From contig JAHNUO010000006.1 of assembly GCA_019787685.1 (NCBI GenBank), forward strand, positions 1,364,001 to 1,428,000: DNA of 64,000 nucleotides. Direction: 5' to 3'. Origin of the DNA: Chiua virens. Its lineage: Eukaryota > Basidiomycota > Agaricomycetes > Boletales > Boletaceae. A program made the position numbers and the translations under genes. Positions 22,574 to 34,431 of the stretch are shown here, piece after piece. Numbering within the stretch: the first letter of the stretch is position 1; each line of letters begins with the position of its first letter. Under the pieces are notes generated by a model. The model made no database searches. It worked only from the letters and a program-made list of their open reading frames with translations, and was not told where the DNA came from.

Positions 22574-23848
22574 TTACGTAAAAATGTTGCCCCAACTCGA
22601 TCGCCTCTTCATGGAATCCCAGAATACCGCCAGCCTGCATTGTAAATTCGCGTCCTTGGGCAATGTTAGCCCAGTGTGCTGTTCCACTTTCGTCAAAGCA
22701 ACATCCCCCGAGTCGCTGCAATTCCCGCCTGAAAGACTCACGACATCCACCAACCAAGCGCATAGATGAATATCTGCGACCGAGATCTGGTCTCCTGCGA
22801 AGCAAGTTACACTCCAGCTTCTTGCAAGTGATTGCGATCTTACCAAGGATGTAAGGACCTACAATCTCCTCGTTTACTTTCACTAACGCATCCGGAACTG
22901 CTTGCTCCCATGTTTGCTTCGCAACGCTGAAGTACTCTTCGGCCTGTTGCCCGCCGTAATATTTGAGGAGACGTTCAATTTCATGCTTTGTATTATTCCA
23001 CAAAGCCTTTGTTCTATCGGACATCTTGATAACCTCGCGATCGCAATCCGCGATGTGGGCGGTGAGAACTTCCTTCCTACTCTGCAGGATGGGGACCAAT
23101 GTTGCAGCTAAATTTTGCAGGGACCGCGGATCACGCGGGTTGAAGTGATGCAGTGTTTCGGGAGCCACAGCGTCAGAATGGACAATGTCAATAATTTTGT
23201 TCGAGGTGATGATAAAACCAACTGTCGCAGGTGATAGCGATGGTGCTGGTGCTGTGGAGGTCGAATGCGAACGGGATGCAGAGGAGCGGGACTTGTCAAG
23301 AAAGTCGAGTAATGCCTACATTAGATTGTAAGTGGCGCTGAAGGGGGAGGATATATCTTCATCACCTTCGGGTCAGCAATGACCATGAAGCGAGTTTCAA
23401 CGTCGGCCCCAAGGGTGCCTTGCAGGGGAACGACCAGTATCGGAAGGGTAGCTATCCAAAGGTCAAGTAAGGATGCAATGTGGTCCAGAAGAAATACCTT
23501 TTGGGTTTAGGCGCAGCAAAGCTGGCGAAAATTCCTCTGCCTTGGCTGATGAGGGGTATGTACGTCAGTAGAAGGGCAACTTGGTCATCTAGTCTGTTAT
23601 CCTCACTCCTATCAACTACACGGAGGTCGACCTCGTCTTTGCCGTACCCTTTCTCTTCGCTGTAGCATGGAACAGATAAGGAGCCCGATCAACAAAACCT
23701 GAATGGACTCACAGAGTGAGGAGTGCTATCAGATAACAGCTCTTTGTTCAAATGAATATTCATACAAAGAACCTTTCTCACCTGCTCTTGACCAAACGGA
23801 TACTGGGTCATAATACAGAACAGCTTTTGGTACTCCTAAGTGTGACAT
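22574..23848 (-). CDS. Basidiomycete glutathione S-transferase-like protein
   Basis: Exons from the start: 23848-23782, 23725-23713, 23659-23607, 23545-23498, 23451-23366, 23315-22844, 22794-22574; 319 residues. The N-terminal thioredoxin-like fold is plain: LYYDPVSVWSRAALLTLEEKGY, EVDLRVVD, ALLRLNPKATLPILVVPL and VETRFMVIADPKALLDFLD; the helical C-terminal half contains EIVGPYILGDQISVADIHLCAWLVDVV, the usual GST N-capping box region. A Ser in SVWS occupies the catalytic position. An insertion rich in Ser/Ala follows LDKSRS. Exon 2 is only 13 nt and is required to join YYDPVSVWSRA to LLTLEEKGY in frame. Role: conjugation or reduction of electrophiles, cytosolic. Confidence 0.87.
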
Positions 23849-24149
23849 TATTGGAGGTTTCAGGATAACTGGTTGTACCCCATAACGGGATGGATACAAG
23901 TGTTTGACAGACGCATACTAACACAGGTCTCATAGTCGCTGCCATGCATACAATACCGGATACTCTGCAATCACAGTATCTAGTACAATATGTTAATCTC
24001 GCCGTTGGAACTTAAATGTCGAAACCTGCTCGACAAGCTGACAAGTTATAGTGGAGTTGTCACGTGACCTCAATACTGGAAAGTTCTGGGACAGGGGGTT
24101 AGAAGACTTGATCCTTACTTCCATCTCCCTACAAATTCTACCAGCTGAG
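23849..24149. other. Divergent promoter region GST / SGT1-like
   Basis: About 300 bp between two divergent starts. It must contain both promoters. AT-rich, with no clear TATA box that I would assign. Confidence 0.45.
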
Positions 24150-24903
24150 ATGTCCAGTATCAGGCAAAGATTTGAATCGAACGAGCTCCTTCCACCATTG
24201 ATCTTTTTCTCAGACACGAATTCTACGAGACGGATGACAAAGTTACGCTCTCTGTGTTCGACCGAGGGGCCGATCCAGAAGCAGTGTCCGTGAAGTTTGA
24301 ACCACGCAAGGTACGTAAACCCTATACGTCTGATCTAACACATTTCGCTGAGTAACGACAGTTTTTGTACCAAAACGGAGACAATGTTCTGTCACTTCAT
24401 CCTCTGAAAGGCCAGATTGATCCTGTCAAGAGCGACTACACAGTAGGTAAAGTCAAGGTCGAGATTCGGCTTGTCAAAATGGGCCAAGGACGATGGGGAA
24501 GTCTTGTCGGTGACGCTCCTGATCGTATGCTATTCCAACTGTGGTTTCATATGTTGCACTGCTACACGGTTTCTTAGCACTTGCTGGTTTCGCTCCGCCG
24601 CCGCCAACGTCGGAAGTCCCTATCACTCGCAAGAGGAAGAACTGGGAAGGTATCACTACGAATATCCTCACCGGCGAGAAGGAAAAGACTCTCGAGGAGG
24701 ATCCCAATGTTGGCGGTGACAGCTCAGTCAACACCTTCTTCCAGAAGATCTTCGCAGACGCAGATGATGATACGAAACGCGCAATGATGAAGAGTTTCCA
24801 GGAGAGTGGCGGAACAACGCTCAGCACGAATTGGGAGGAAGTTAAGAAAGGGAATGTTGAAGTGAAGCCTCCAGCGGGAAGCGAATGGAAGAAGTGGAGC
24901 TAA
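24150..24903 (+). CDS. SGT1: SGT1-like cochaperone (CS and SGS domains, no TPR)
   Basis: Four exons: 24150-24163, 24214-24310, 24362-24524, 24578-24903; 199 residues. The CS domain (residues 5-90) reads HEFYETDDKVTLSVFDRGA ... FLYQNGDNVLSLHPLKGQIDPVKSDYTVGKVKVEIRLVK in pieces, followed by a Pro-rich linker and an SGS domain with NWEGI, SVNTFFQKIFADADDDTKRAMMKSF, QESGGTTLSTNWEEV and a basic/aromatic end. SGT1 links Hsp90 to SCF ubiquitin ligases and kinetochore assembly. The TPR domain present in yeast and plants is missing, giving a two-domain form. The first exon is only 14 nt and is joined through a GC-AG intron (24164-24213); no GT donor keeps the phase. Confidence 0.9.
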
Positions 24904-25014
24904 ATTTTGTACGCTGTCGGTAACGGCGAGCCTTGGTGTTAATCTTGACCGATTGAATATTGGATCGCTTGTAGAGCGAGCTGATTCAGACTACTGATCG
25001 GACACTGTTGATAG

Positions 25015-25733
<719 letters not shown>

Positions 25734-25846
25734 CGGGTACATGTAACCATATTAATCTCCAATGACACGCTGCAACCATGTCTAAGATATTATGGTGTGA
25801 CTCTCTTAGGGTGCTCTTCGAGGGTTGTACTTGTGAACGGGGAGGA

Positions 25847-26131
25847 CTACCCTTGACGCTTCGAGAGAGTCAGCAATGCAGACTGGGAGAGAGAGATACT
25901 TGGTACCTGCTTATGTTTTGGATCTTTTGCACAAATAACATACACCCTCCCCTTGCGAATGACAACGCTGCAACCATCGCACATGACTTTGACCGATGAC
26001 CTGACTTTCATCCCCCTCGTCAGGGCTTGGACTGGTGGAATAGTACGTGTAACATGATGGGAGTGGGGGGTAGTTGCAGAGCGAAACCGGGCGAGAAGTG
26101 GACGGCTCGAGGTGAGTAGAGCCCTCAACAT
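25847..26131 (-). CDS. Mitochondrial large-subunit ribosomal protein bL36m
   Basis: Two exons: 26131-25907 and 25858-25847; 78 residues. An Arg/Ser-rich presequence of about 40 residues ([20 protein letters not shown]) precedes the bacterial L36 core [17 protein letters not shown] ... [14 protein letters not shown]. The zinc ribbon Cys-x2-Cys, Cys and His are all present. The last exon is just 12 nt and encodes Arg-Gln-Gly-stop, which exactly completes the conserved L36 terminus and so validates the intron. It is divergent from the SLC35F-type gene with 121 bp between starts, probably a shared promoter. Confidence 0.93.
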   Translation of the reverse strand: MLRALLTSSRPLLARFRSATTPHSHHVTRTIPPVQALTRGMKVRSSVKVMCDGCSVVIRKGRVYVICAKDPKHKQVPSISLSQSALLTLSKRQG

Positions 26132-26252
26132 GACCGCAAAGCAAAGGACCGTGAAAGAAATTTATCGATATCACGTGCGACGTCGTTTTAAATAAACATT
26201 GATCCGAAAGAGACCGGTGACCTAAATCTTCGACTAGCTAAAACTCAGCGTT

Positions 26253-27681
26253 ATGCCATCAAGTGTGCAGGACGGCACTCTCTCCCGTACGTCGAGAACA
26301 GCTATATCTGTCTTGTTTCTCGCTGTTCTTCTTGCATTCGTTGTAGAGACCCAAACAACACAGGTAAATAAGGAATTCATCTCAATCGCAATATCACCTC
26401 ATCTGTGTGCAGTATCTACAGACTACTTTGGGATTCAAACAGCCTTACTTTATTTTGTAAGTACACCCCACATCTTGCAATATAGTCCGATCAACTAAAA
26501 TGAGATTCCAGCTACGTTGTGCATTCATCCTTCCTGTTTTCTTTCCCAACACATTTGGTCTATGTACTACTCAAGACCAAGCATGGTCTTCGTCCATTGT
26601 TATCCAGCCTCAAGCTTGCTCTCGCATCACAGGCGATTACCTTGAATACCGAACGTTCATCCACCACAAGTATCTCCCTCGCAAAATTGGTCGTTCTAAT
26701 CATCTTCATCACAACATTCTATAACCTCCCTGGTTTGCTGTGGTTTATTGCAGTGGCCCTGGCTTCGTAAGATGTCTTGTCTTTCCCTTTACCAACTTTG
26801 ACACTTCTCCAGGGTCACGGACGTAACAGCGATTTGGAATGCAAACGCATTTTTTGCTTATGTCTTCAGTGTCAAATTGCTTGGACTAAAATGGAGTGCC
26901 CTCCGTTTGTTTGCAGTAACCTTCGCAACTTTAGGGGTTCTTGCCGTGGTCTACGGTGGGACTACCGCGTTGTCACCCCCAAACTCACGGTTAAACAAAG
27001 CTGATGTATCGAGTATCTCCACCCCTTTCGTCGGAGACATGCTGACCTTGGTCGCATCCGTCCTGTACGCACTCTATCAAGTTCTCTACAAGAAATACCT
27101 TGCATTGCCGTCTGACCCAGAGTTGGTTGGCGAATCTGGTCACTATCGCCGGCTATCTGATGCTGCCGACAATATTGTGGATGAAGACTCTGCCGCTATT
27201 CCGCGCACAGACGCTACCATATACCCACCACCCTTCGGCTTATATTCCAACCTTGTTACAGCTACTATCGGACTCTGTACACTACTCGTGTTTTGGATTC
27301 CCATACCCTTCCTACACTTCTATGGGATAGAGGATTTCCGAATACCACCAAATGCAAGTGCCATCGCAGCGATTGCAGTCATAGCAGCGTCAGGGGTAGT
27401 CTTCAATGCCGGGTTTATGGTATGGCACATTATTTTATCAGCGCCTGGCAGTCTCAAGCTCAACACCTTTTAAACAGATATTATTGGGAATTTTGGGACC
27501 TGTTGTTGTCTCAGTTGGGAGTCTACTAACCATAGTCCTGACGCTTATCTCTGATCTAACTTTCGGTTCGGTCGCATTGACGCTTGGAGGGTTGCTGGGA
27601 GCTGGCATGATCATTTGTGCATTTGGGATTTTAGTGTATGATATGTTACAAGATGGAGCTTCATTTGCAGTAGATGAATGA
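26253..27681 (+). CDS. SLC35F-type DMT/EamA transporter (Thi74/YML018C-like)
   Basis: Five exons: 26253-26363, 26413-26456, 26512-26766, 26813-27419, 27478-27681; 406 residues. About ten hydrophobic helices of the drug/metabolite transporter superfamily: the first is AISVLFLAVLLAFVVET, then LQTTLGFKQPYFIFYVVHSSF, VTDVTAIWNANAFFAYVFSVKLLGLKW (EamA repeat 1), GDMLTLVASVLYALYQVLYKKYL (repeat 2), and GILGPVVVSVGSLLTIVLTLISD near the end. The YALYQVLYKK segment is typical for SLC35F5 and yeast Thi74/YML018C, reported in vacuolar or mitochondrial membranes. The substrate is unknown. A hydrophilic loop of about 50 residues separates helices 6 and 7. Confidence 0.85.
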
Positions 27682-28289
27682 AGAATCCATTGATGGCCAA
27701 CTATGCCGATCCACCCCTCACGACAATGCCAACCGACAGCACTATCGTTATATATCACAGACCAGAGAATAATATGCGACGTGTTAAATAACAAGCCCCG
27801 GAAAGTAAACTGACAGAACAGTGGATTCAATGTACCAGAAGGAGGGCCAGAATGGAGGTAGGAGAGGAATGAAGCTCCGCATTGCACGGATGCACGAAGG
27901 GAAGAGAAAATGAGCGTAGATGAGAATGCGGGTAGGTTACAAAGTTGCGCCTTCGACGAAAGAGCGTGCCAAAACTAGGGACGGAGTGGACAAGGGGATA
28001 TCACTTATGAGAGCAGTAGGGTAACGGAGACGGAGACTGAAGACAGGCGCAAGGACGGGCAAATAGAAGGGTCGGGGGTCGGGGGTACCCAAATGTCTCG
28101 TTCTAGTCCTGCACATAGAAAAGAGACAGCCTAAATAAGATATGAATCCGCTACCAACACAAAAGACATCATCACTCGAGGTGCACCGACCTCAGGTCGA
28201 AGCGGGGATTCGGATCATTATCACGGAGTCGTCGCCATTAGACTACCAACATCTTTTAGACTGGTGGTTCATTACATTATAAGCCTTCC
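27682..28289. other. Convergent 3' region between transporter and phosphatase
   Basis: About 610 bp between two convergent stops. Nothing coding is supported; it should hold two polyadenylation regions. Confidence 0.5.
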
Positions 28290-29864
28290 TTACCTCTTGC
28301 GTTTCGCCTTGGTCATCTCTTTCCGTAGTGCAGGGCCATCTAGTGGCTTCAGCAACTCAAACGCACAAAGCAAGTCTTCCGACACGCTGTAGTGAGTAAT
28401 GTAAGATGGACGTTTCTCATGGAAGACAATGGACAAACCTCATACAAGCCCCATAATTGTCGAACTCTGATGACGATGAATGAGCAATGTTCCCCTTAAA
28501 GAAGAGTATTCAAACAAACCTCCACAGTAATTCGGCGCACTAAACACGGTGACCAATGTTCGATCGTTCCAGAATTCATAACCATCCTCTACTACCATGT
28601 GCGCCCGACAGATCAAATCCATGTCGTATCGCACCAGGAAGTCGTTAATCACCGCCTTCCCAAAACAGTAGCTAACTCCGCGTTCATTGTCCTCCCAGTC
28701 TAGTGCGGTATCCGATGGATCCGACCATAATAAATCATTGAGCAGGCCGTAGTCAGGAACGTCCGTGGGTCGCTGTATACGTTTGATGTCATCCATGGAA
28801 TGGAGCGAGGGTGAGAGACCACCGTGAACGCAGAATATCTTTGAAGCCACGACGGCTGCAATGGGCAGACAGTTGAAAACATCAATGAAGGTTCTCCACG
28901 TTTTGATGTTACATCTTCGCTTGCATTCGTCATAAAAGCCATATACTGTGCCAAAATGAGCGTCATGAATAGAAGTCTCCATAGAAGACATACCTCGCGT
29001 CACGTTCGCACATTCATGATTGCCTCGCAAGAGAAAGAAATTCTCCGGATACTTGATCTTGTAGCACAGCAAGAGGAGGATAGTTTCCAGACTTTGCTTT
29101 CCTCGGTCCACATAATCGCCGAGGAATAGGTAGTTTGCAGAAGGAGGAAACCCACACATTTCAAACAATCGGATAAGGTCAGAATACTGGCCGTGAACGT
29201 CACCGACGATTTTTACGGGTGGCGATAACTCGATGAGAGTAGGTTGGCTAAGGAAGACGTCCCTTGCTGCTTGACAGATGGCAGCAATCTCAACGTTTTT
29301 AAGACAGAGAGACTTGCTGACTTTGCCAGTGTAGCCAACATCCAAGAGACGCTGGATCATATCGTCAACGTCGAATTGCTTGAGCTTGTCTTTCCCGTCG
29401 TTCAGCGGAAAGCTACTCGCTGTCGACCCTAGTGTGAATGAGGGGGGCACTGTCGACGTTGAAAGTATTGTTTGGGTAACTGGAATGTCGAGGGGGGTGG
29501 GAGATGGCTTTGCAGACGGGGCCGAAGTAGAAGGTGCTGACGGTGGCGAAAGTGAGGTGGCGGAAAGGTTGTTGGGAGAGGGCGAGAGGGTGGAAAGAGG
29601 GTCGGCTGGCGAGCCCGACGGTTGAGATCCACTTCCAGCGAGGGGAGTGGTATCACGGTCTGTGACGTCTACAGATGCAGCAGCGTTGCGAACGGCATCG
29701 TACTCGTGAGCGGCGCTTTGGGCAGGGTTTGAGTGAAGAGATGAACGGGTGAGGGTACCGTGAGGGGTAGAGTTGGCGTTGTCCTCAAACGGGCCATCTT
29801 GAGACGGCTCCTGGTCCTTCTCCCTGGCGGACTTTTTGGCCTTTTTGGACTGTTGCTGGCCCAT
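28290..29864 (-). CDS. PPZ1: PPZ-type Ser/Thr protein phosphatase
   Basis: Exons from the start: 29864-28994, 28945-28520, 28466-28439, 28386-28290; 473 residues. PP1-like catalytic domain after residue 165 with all metallophosphatase motifs: [52 protein letters not shown] and [13 protein letters not shown]. The 160-residue N-terminal extension is Ser/Pro/Thr-rich and starts [11 protein letters not shown], a good N-myristoylation signal as in yeast Ppz1; this decided the start over an in-frame upstream codon. Ppz phosphatases regulate monovalent cation homeostasis and wall integrity, are inhibited by Hal3 and are fungus-specific. Exon 3 is only 28 nt. Confidence 0.92.
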
Positions 29865-30140
29865 TGGCGCGGCCTGGGAGGAGGATGGTAATGAGGCTGG
29901 CTGTGTCTGGGCAGACTGAGTCCGCGACCTGGAAAGCTTGGAGGTTAAGACAGAAAATAGGGAGGGCGCCAGGTTTGCGGAGACGTGACTGTCGATCACC
30001 GAGCGGTGCAGGTCGGGTGGAGTGTCTACCCTTGTTTGTTCACTTGTTTACAACGTGCCAGAGAAGAACGAGCACGCGGTTTAATATTCATCCCGACATG
30101 CATACAATGTGAATATCTGATACAGTAACACCTCCCCAGC

Positions 30141-30870
30141 TCAGAACTTGCCAAACGCCTTGGCCGTCGCCTTGTTCTTTGCCACCCGGAGCACGTTGAA
30201 CCGTACCGTTTTTGACAGCGGTCGACATTGTCCTGTCAATTTTCAGTACACACCCTCTGCTGTCCAAATCTTACCCACCAACAGTGACAGTATCGCCAAG
30301 CTCCACACGAAACGCAGGCGAAACATGCGCCGCCAGATTCTTATGCCTCTTCTCGTAACGGTCTGCAACCCACATGTCAGCACACCGGTCCAACTCCCAC
30401 GATGCTCTCGACGCACTGTACTTAGGGATGTAGTGGAGGTAATCCCGGCGGATAATGATTGTCCGCGTCATTTTTGTCGAAACGACCTTGCCGGTCAAGA
30501 TGCGTCCACGAATCGAGATGTCACCGGTAAAGGGGCATTTCTTGTCTGTGTATATTCACGGCAGGTGTAGCTGTATGCGGAAGGCCATCAAGAAACCTAC
30601 CGATGTAAGTGCCGTGGATTGCATCTGATGGTGTTTTAAATCCCAGGCCAACGTCCTTGTACCATCGCTTGTCTTTTGTCGAAACTTTCTTACCACCTTG
30701 ACGAGACCAACAATCATATGAGTACCTCTACCTTTTCGCGAACAATCATTCTCCGTACCACGGACTTTGGCATTTTGGAAGAGATGTTGCTTCTGGAAAG
30801 CCTTTTCGATCTGCAGAGAGTTGTTAAATCACTAATCCATAACCGTTTGGGTACACACCTGTTCCGCCAT
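30141..30870 (-). CDS. RPS11: 40S ribosomal protein S11 (uS17)
   Basis: Exons from the start: 30870-30859, 30810-30759, 30696-30601, 30545-30417, 30362-30279, 30232-30141; 154 residues, the normal length. Reads [87 protein letters not shown], then [16 protein letters not shown] and the AKAFGKF end. Component of the small subunit body. Exon 1 is 12 nt (MAEQ), typical for the short first exons of fungal ribosomal protein genes. It is divergent from DNA ligase I. Confidence 0.96.
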
Positions 30871-31039
30871 TGTAACGCTTGTTCTCGAGGACGATGGCCT
30901 CACCAAAGCCACAAATAGAGAAACTATACAGACCCCGGCATTTGCCGAGGCTGAGAATTTGAGAATTAATTTCGACAACGCAATTTACTCAGGTAAATAA
31001 ATAATAAATTCCATTGACGCGACACGGTTAATGCTCGTC

Positions 31040-31045
31040 ACGCGT
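31040..31045. promoter_or_regulatory. MluI cell-cycle box (ACGCGT) upstream of DNA ligase I
   Basis: ACGCGT, the palindromic MBF-binding site of G1/S genes in yeasts, lies 107 bp upstream of the ligase ATG in the divergent RPS11/ligase promoter. CDC9 is a classical MBF target in budding yeast. A hexamer is expected by chance about 16 times in 64 kb, so only the position makes it worth noting. Confidence 0.4.
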
Positions 31046-31151
31046 TCTGTATACATCCACCTCATGAGCAGACAACAAACGCTCCGTATGTTCCCTTGTT
31101 CTTCACTACAATCTCTTACTTAGACCGCGACGAACAGGAAAGTTTATTGAG

Positions 31152-34100
31152 ATGCCGAAAAGCATCAAACCTGCACCACCCCAGCAGTCCAGTCTAGCTG
31201 AAATGTGGGACATGGGGAAGAATAAACGCAAGGTTTCCAAATCACTACCCGCTCCCTTGGCCTCAAGGGATGCAGAGGAGAAGAAAGGAGCAACGGGAGA
31301 GGAGTCCCCTTCTAACCCACCTGGTGGGTGATCACGATTCATTCATCCCTCCTTTAACTCAGTTCTTCAGCCAAATCAGAGGATAGGGGATCATCGTCAC
31401 CTAAACGTGCGTCATTTCCTCCGATGTTTTGAGATGCATATGACACAATCGCTACGTAGGTCAGTCTAAGAGGAGACGTGTTGCGGATTCAGATGAAGAA
31501 GTGGTAGTTTCGAAGTCCCTCAAGGAGGTCAAGTCGCTTCCCTTAGAACAACCTGCTGCACAAACAACGGCTGCCTCGCGTGCTGGTAGTCAGACACCTT
31601 CCAGTTCTCACCCCAAAGGCAAAGCGAAGGCCAAAGTACAACCTACTGTTCCAGAAGAGGACGAAGAACCGTCGTCCAGTGCTGTGGAGGACGAGGAGGA
31701 GGAAGGGGCAGATGCGGTGCAATCTGAAGAAGAGGATGCGACCCAGAAGTAAGGCTCCGTATGACTTCCTACTGGATCGATATAACATTGCTCGCAAGTG
31801 CCGAGGAAGTACTATCTCGGACTGGCGAAGTTGACATCAATGGTGGCTGGAAAGCAGGAACATCGTACGTCTTCTCTCGCATGGCAACGCGGAATCTCTG
31901 ACGACTTTCTTAGAGTACCATACATGGCACTCACCAAGGCATTCACGCTGATAGAGGCTACTACCAAGCGACTAGAAAAAACATCATTGCTCACGGGCTT
32001 CTTTCTTCTCGTTATGCGACGCCGCGGCAAAGGAGATACTGACTCCTTACTCCAAGTCGTTTATCTGTGTATAAACAAGGTACTGTGTGATCCAGGAATA
32101 TTGGCTTGCTGATTGATCATTCTTGTGAAGTTGAGCCCAGATTATGTTGGCGTGGAGTTGGGGATAGGGGAAAGTCTCCTTATCAAAGCGATTGGCGAGT
32201 CTACGGGTCGAAGTCTGGCAGTAGTCAGAGCGGACCTCAAGAAAGAGGGTGACCTAGGCTTGGTAGCATCGGCAAGTACACGATATCCTCGTTTATCATC
32301 ACTGACGCCGAAAACGTCCTAAAGAGTTCCAAAGCCAGTCAGAAAACCTTGTTCAAACCCAAACCTTTGACGGTTCCTTTCGTATTTACTAATCTGAAAG
32401 AAATTGCACTCTCCACCGGCCACTCAGTGAGTTATAACTCGTGAGTCTCTGATCTGACCCGTTTTACTGAGAATAACTAGTCGCAAACGAAGAAAGTATC
32501 TATCATTACCAAGCTACTTGCAGCATGCCAAGACAGCGAGGCAAAGTATATTATCAGGAGTCTAGAAGGGAAACTTCGGATAGGAAATGCCGAGCGAACC
32601 GTCCTCGTTGCATTGGCCCATGCAGCTGTCCTAGCGGAGAGCGAGGAGTGTAAGAAGTCCTCATCTTCCGTCTCTTTTTTCTAGCGAGTTCACCATTTAC
32701 TACAGCCGGGAAAAAGTGGAGCAAAGACAAGCTTGTCACTCGTCTGGAAGAGGCCGCCAACATTATGAAGGCTGTGTTCAGGTCTGCCCTTCCCTACCAT
32801 CGCGGATGTCCTGCTTATCGTGTGGTAGCGAACTTCCTAGCTATGATCTTGTCGTTCCTGCTCTTCTTGTGCATGGCATCAACAATCTTCGTTCTACATG
32901 CAAGCTTACACCCGGTGTACCCCTAAAGCCTATGCTTGCTAAGCCCACAAAGGCAATCGGCGAAGTCCTTGATCGCTTCGAGAATAAGCGGTTTACGTGT
33001 GAATACAAGTACGATGGGGAGCGCGCACAGGTTCACAAGCTTGAAGATGGTACTGTCGGAGTATTCAGTAGGAATTCTGAAGATATGAGTAAAAAGTATC
33101 CCGATCTCGTTGAGCAACTACCCCATGTAGGTACACCTTTGGATATCTCCTTGTCCATTCCTCCTGACGTAAGTCTAGTGCGTCAAACCGGAGGCGAAGA
33201 CGTTTGTTCTTGATGCGGAAGCTGTCGCTATAGACAAGACGACAGGGAAACTTATGCCATTCCAAGAGCTTAGCAAGCGCAAGCGGAAGGATGTCAAAGT
33301 TGAAGACATCCAAGTCCGTGTTTGCCTCTTTGCTTTTGATCTTCTTTATTTGAACGGAGAGGTATGTCCAACATGATGTTATTTAACCGAACGTGAAGCT
33401 AATGATGGTGGTGAAGTCAGTACTGCAAAAACCGCTGATCGAGCGGAGGGAATTATTGCGACAACATTTCCAAGTTGTCTCAGGAGAGTTCGGCTTTGCT
33501 AAGTCATCGGATAATGAAACCACCGAGGAAATCCAAGCCTTCCTCGAAGAGAGTGTCAAGGACGGTTGCGAAGGACTCATGGTAAAGATGCTCGAAAGCG
33601 ACGAAAGCCATTATGAGCCTAGTCGGCGTAGTGTGAACTGGCTGAAGGTAAAAATGATTGATTCAATTCTAGATGTCGGATATTGAATGTTCTATATAGC
33701 TCAAGAAGGACTACCTTGCTGGTGTCGGTGACTCGCTCGACCTGGTTGTGATTGGCGGATACTACGGAAAAGGCAAACGCACAAATGTTTATGGTGCATT
33801 TCTACTGGCGTGCTTTGACGCGGATTCCGAGGAGTATCAGACCATCTGCAAAATCGGAACCGGTTTCAGCGAGGAGATGTTGCAGACTCACTGGGATACA
33901 CTTCGACCACTCGAGACAGAGAAGCCTCGCGGAGACATCAAGGTTGGCGGTGCGAAACCTGACATATGGTTTGAACCCAAAGTCGTTTGGGAAGTTCTTA
34001 CGGCTGATCTGAGTCTGAGCCCGATATACACTGCTGCACAAGGACTGGTGGGTATGAGTCATTTGATGGTTGCTAATCTGACGAGAATGATTTTCCAGGC

Positions 34101-34321
34101 AGATGAGCGTGGTATTTCATTACGTTTCCCTCGATTCATTAGGGTAAGAGACGATAAGTCAGCCGACGATGCAACTGGCCCGGAGCAGGTGATAATCTTT
34201 ACACTTGACGTGATGCATCAACTGAGCTACGGACTAGATTGCGGAGATGTATGAACGTCAAGCACTCGCTCAACGGAAGGGAAAAATTGACGGTGGTGAT
34301 GGAGATGATGGATTTTGGTAA
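31152..34321 (+). CDS. CDC9: ATP-dependent DNA ligase I
   Basis: Fifteen exons: 31152-31327, 31363-31406, 31460-31748, 31799-31864, 31914-32079, 32131-32271, 32325-32426, 32481-32649, 32685-32781, 32829-33126, 33179-33361, 33417-33647, 33700-34047, 34099-34188, 34238-34321; 827 residues. Joins Okazaki fragments and seals repair nicks. The N-terminus has a degenerate PIP-like QSSLAEMW and a long acidic/Ser region with basic KSKRRR. The DNA-binding domain is followed by nucleotidyltransferase motif [13 protein letters not shown] (adenylated Lys), [30 protein letters not shown] and motif V WLKLKKDYL; the OB fold follows. Intron 32272-32324 is GC-AG with a consensus GCAAGT donor. An upstream exon giving a mitochondrial form was considered but does not keep the phase. 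Confidence 0.95.
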
Positions 34322-34431
34322 TATCCTACATGGGGAGCACGTACGAGTTATACTACTCGGTAGTACCTAGATAATTCTTGGGTCAATTTGACGTAAGAAA
34401 AAAAGACAGAACATACCGCACGCCTGGTAAG

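Noticed and set aside
30148..30570. 140-residue plus-strand frame antisense to RPS11
   Set aside because: Fully explained as the antisense of ribosomal protein exons and introns.
31060..31151. Possible upstream exon giving a mitochondrial form of DNA ligase I
   Set aside because: ATGAGC... with donor GTATGT exists near 31060, but its phase does not match the exon that contains the ligase start, so the form cannot be supported.
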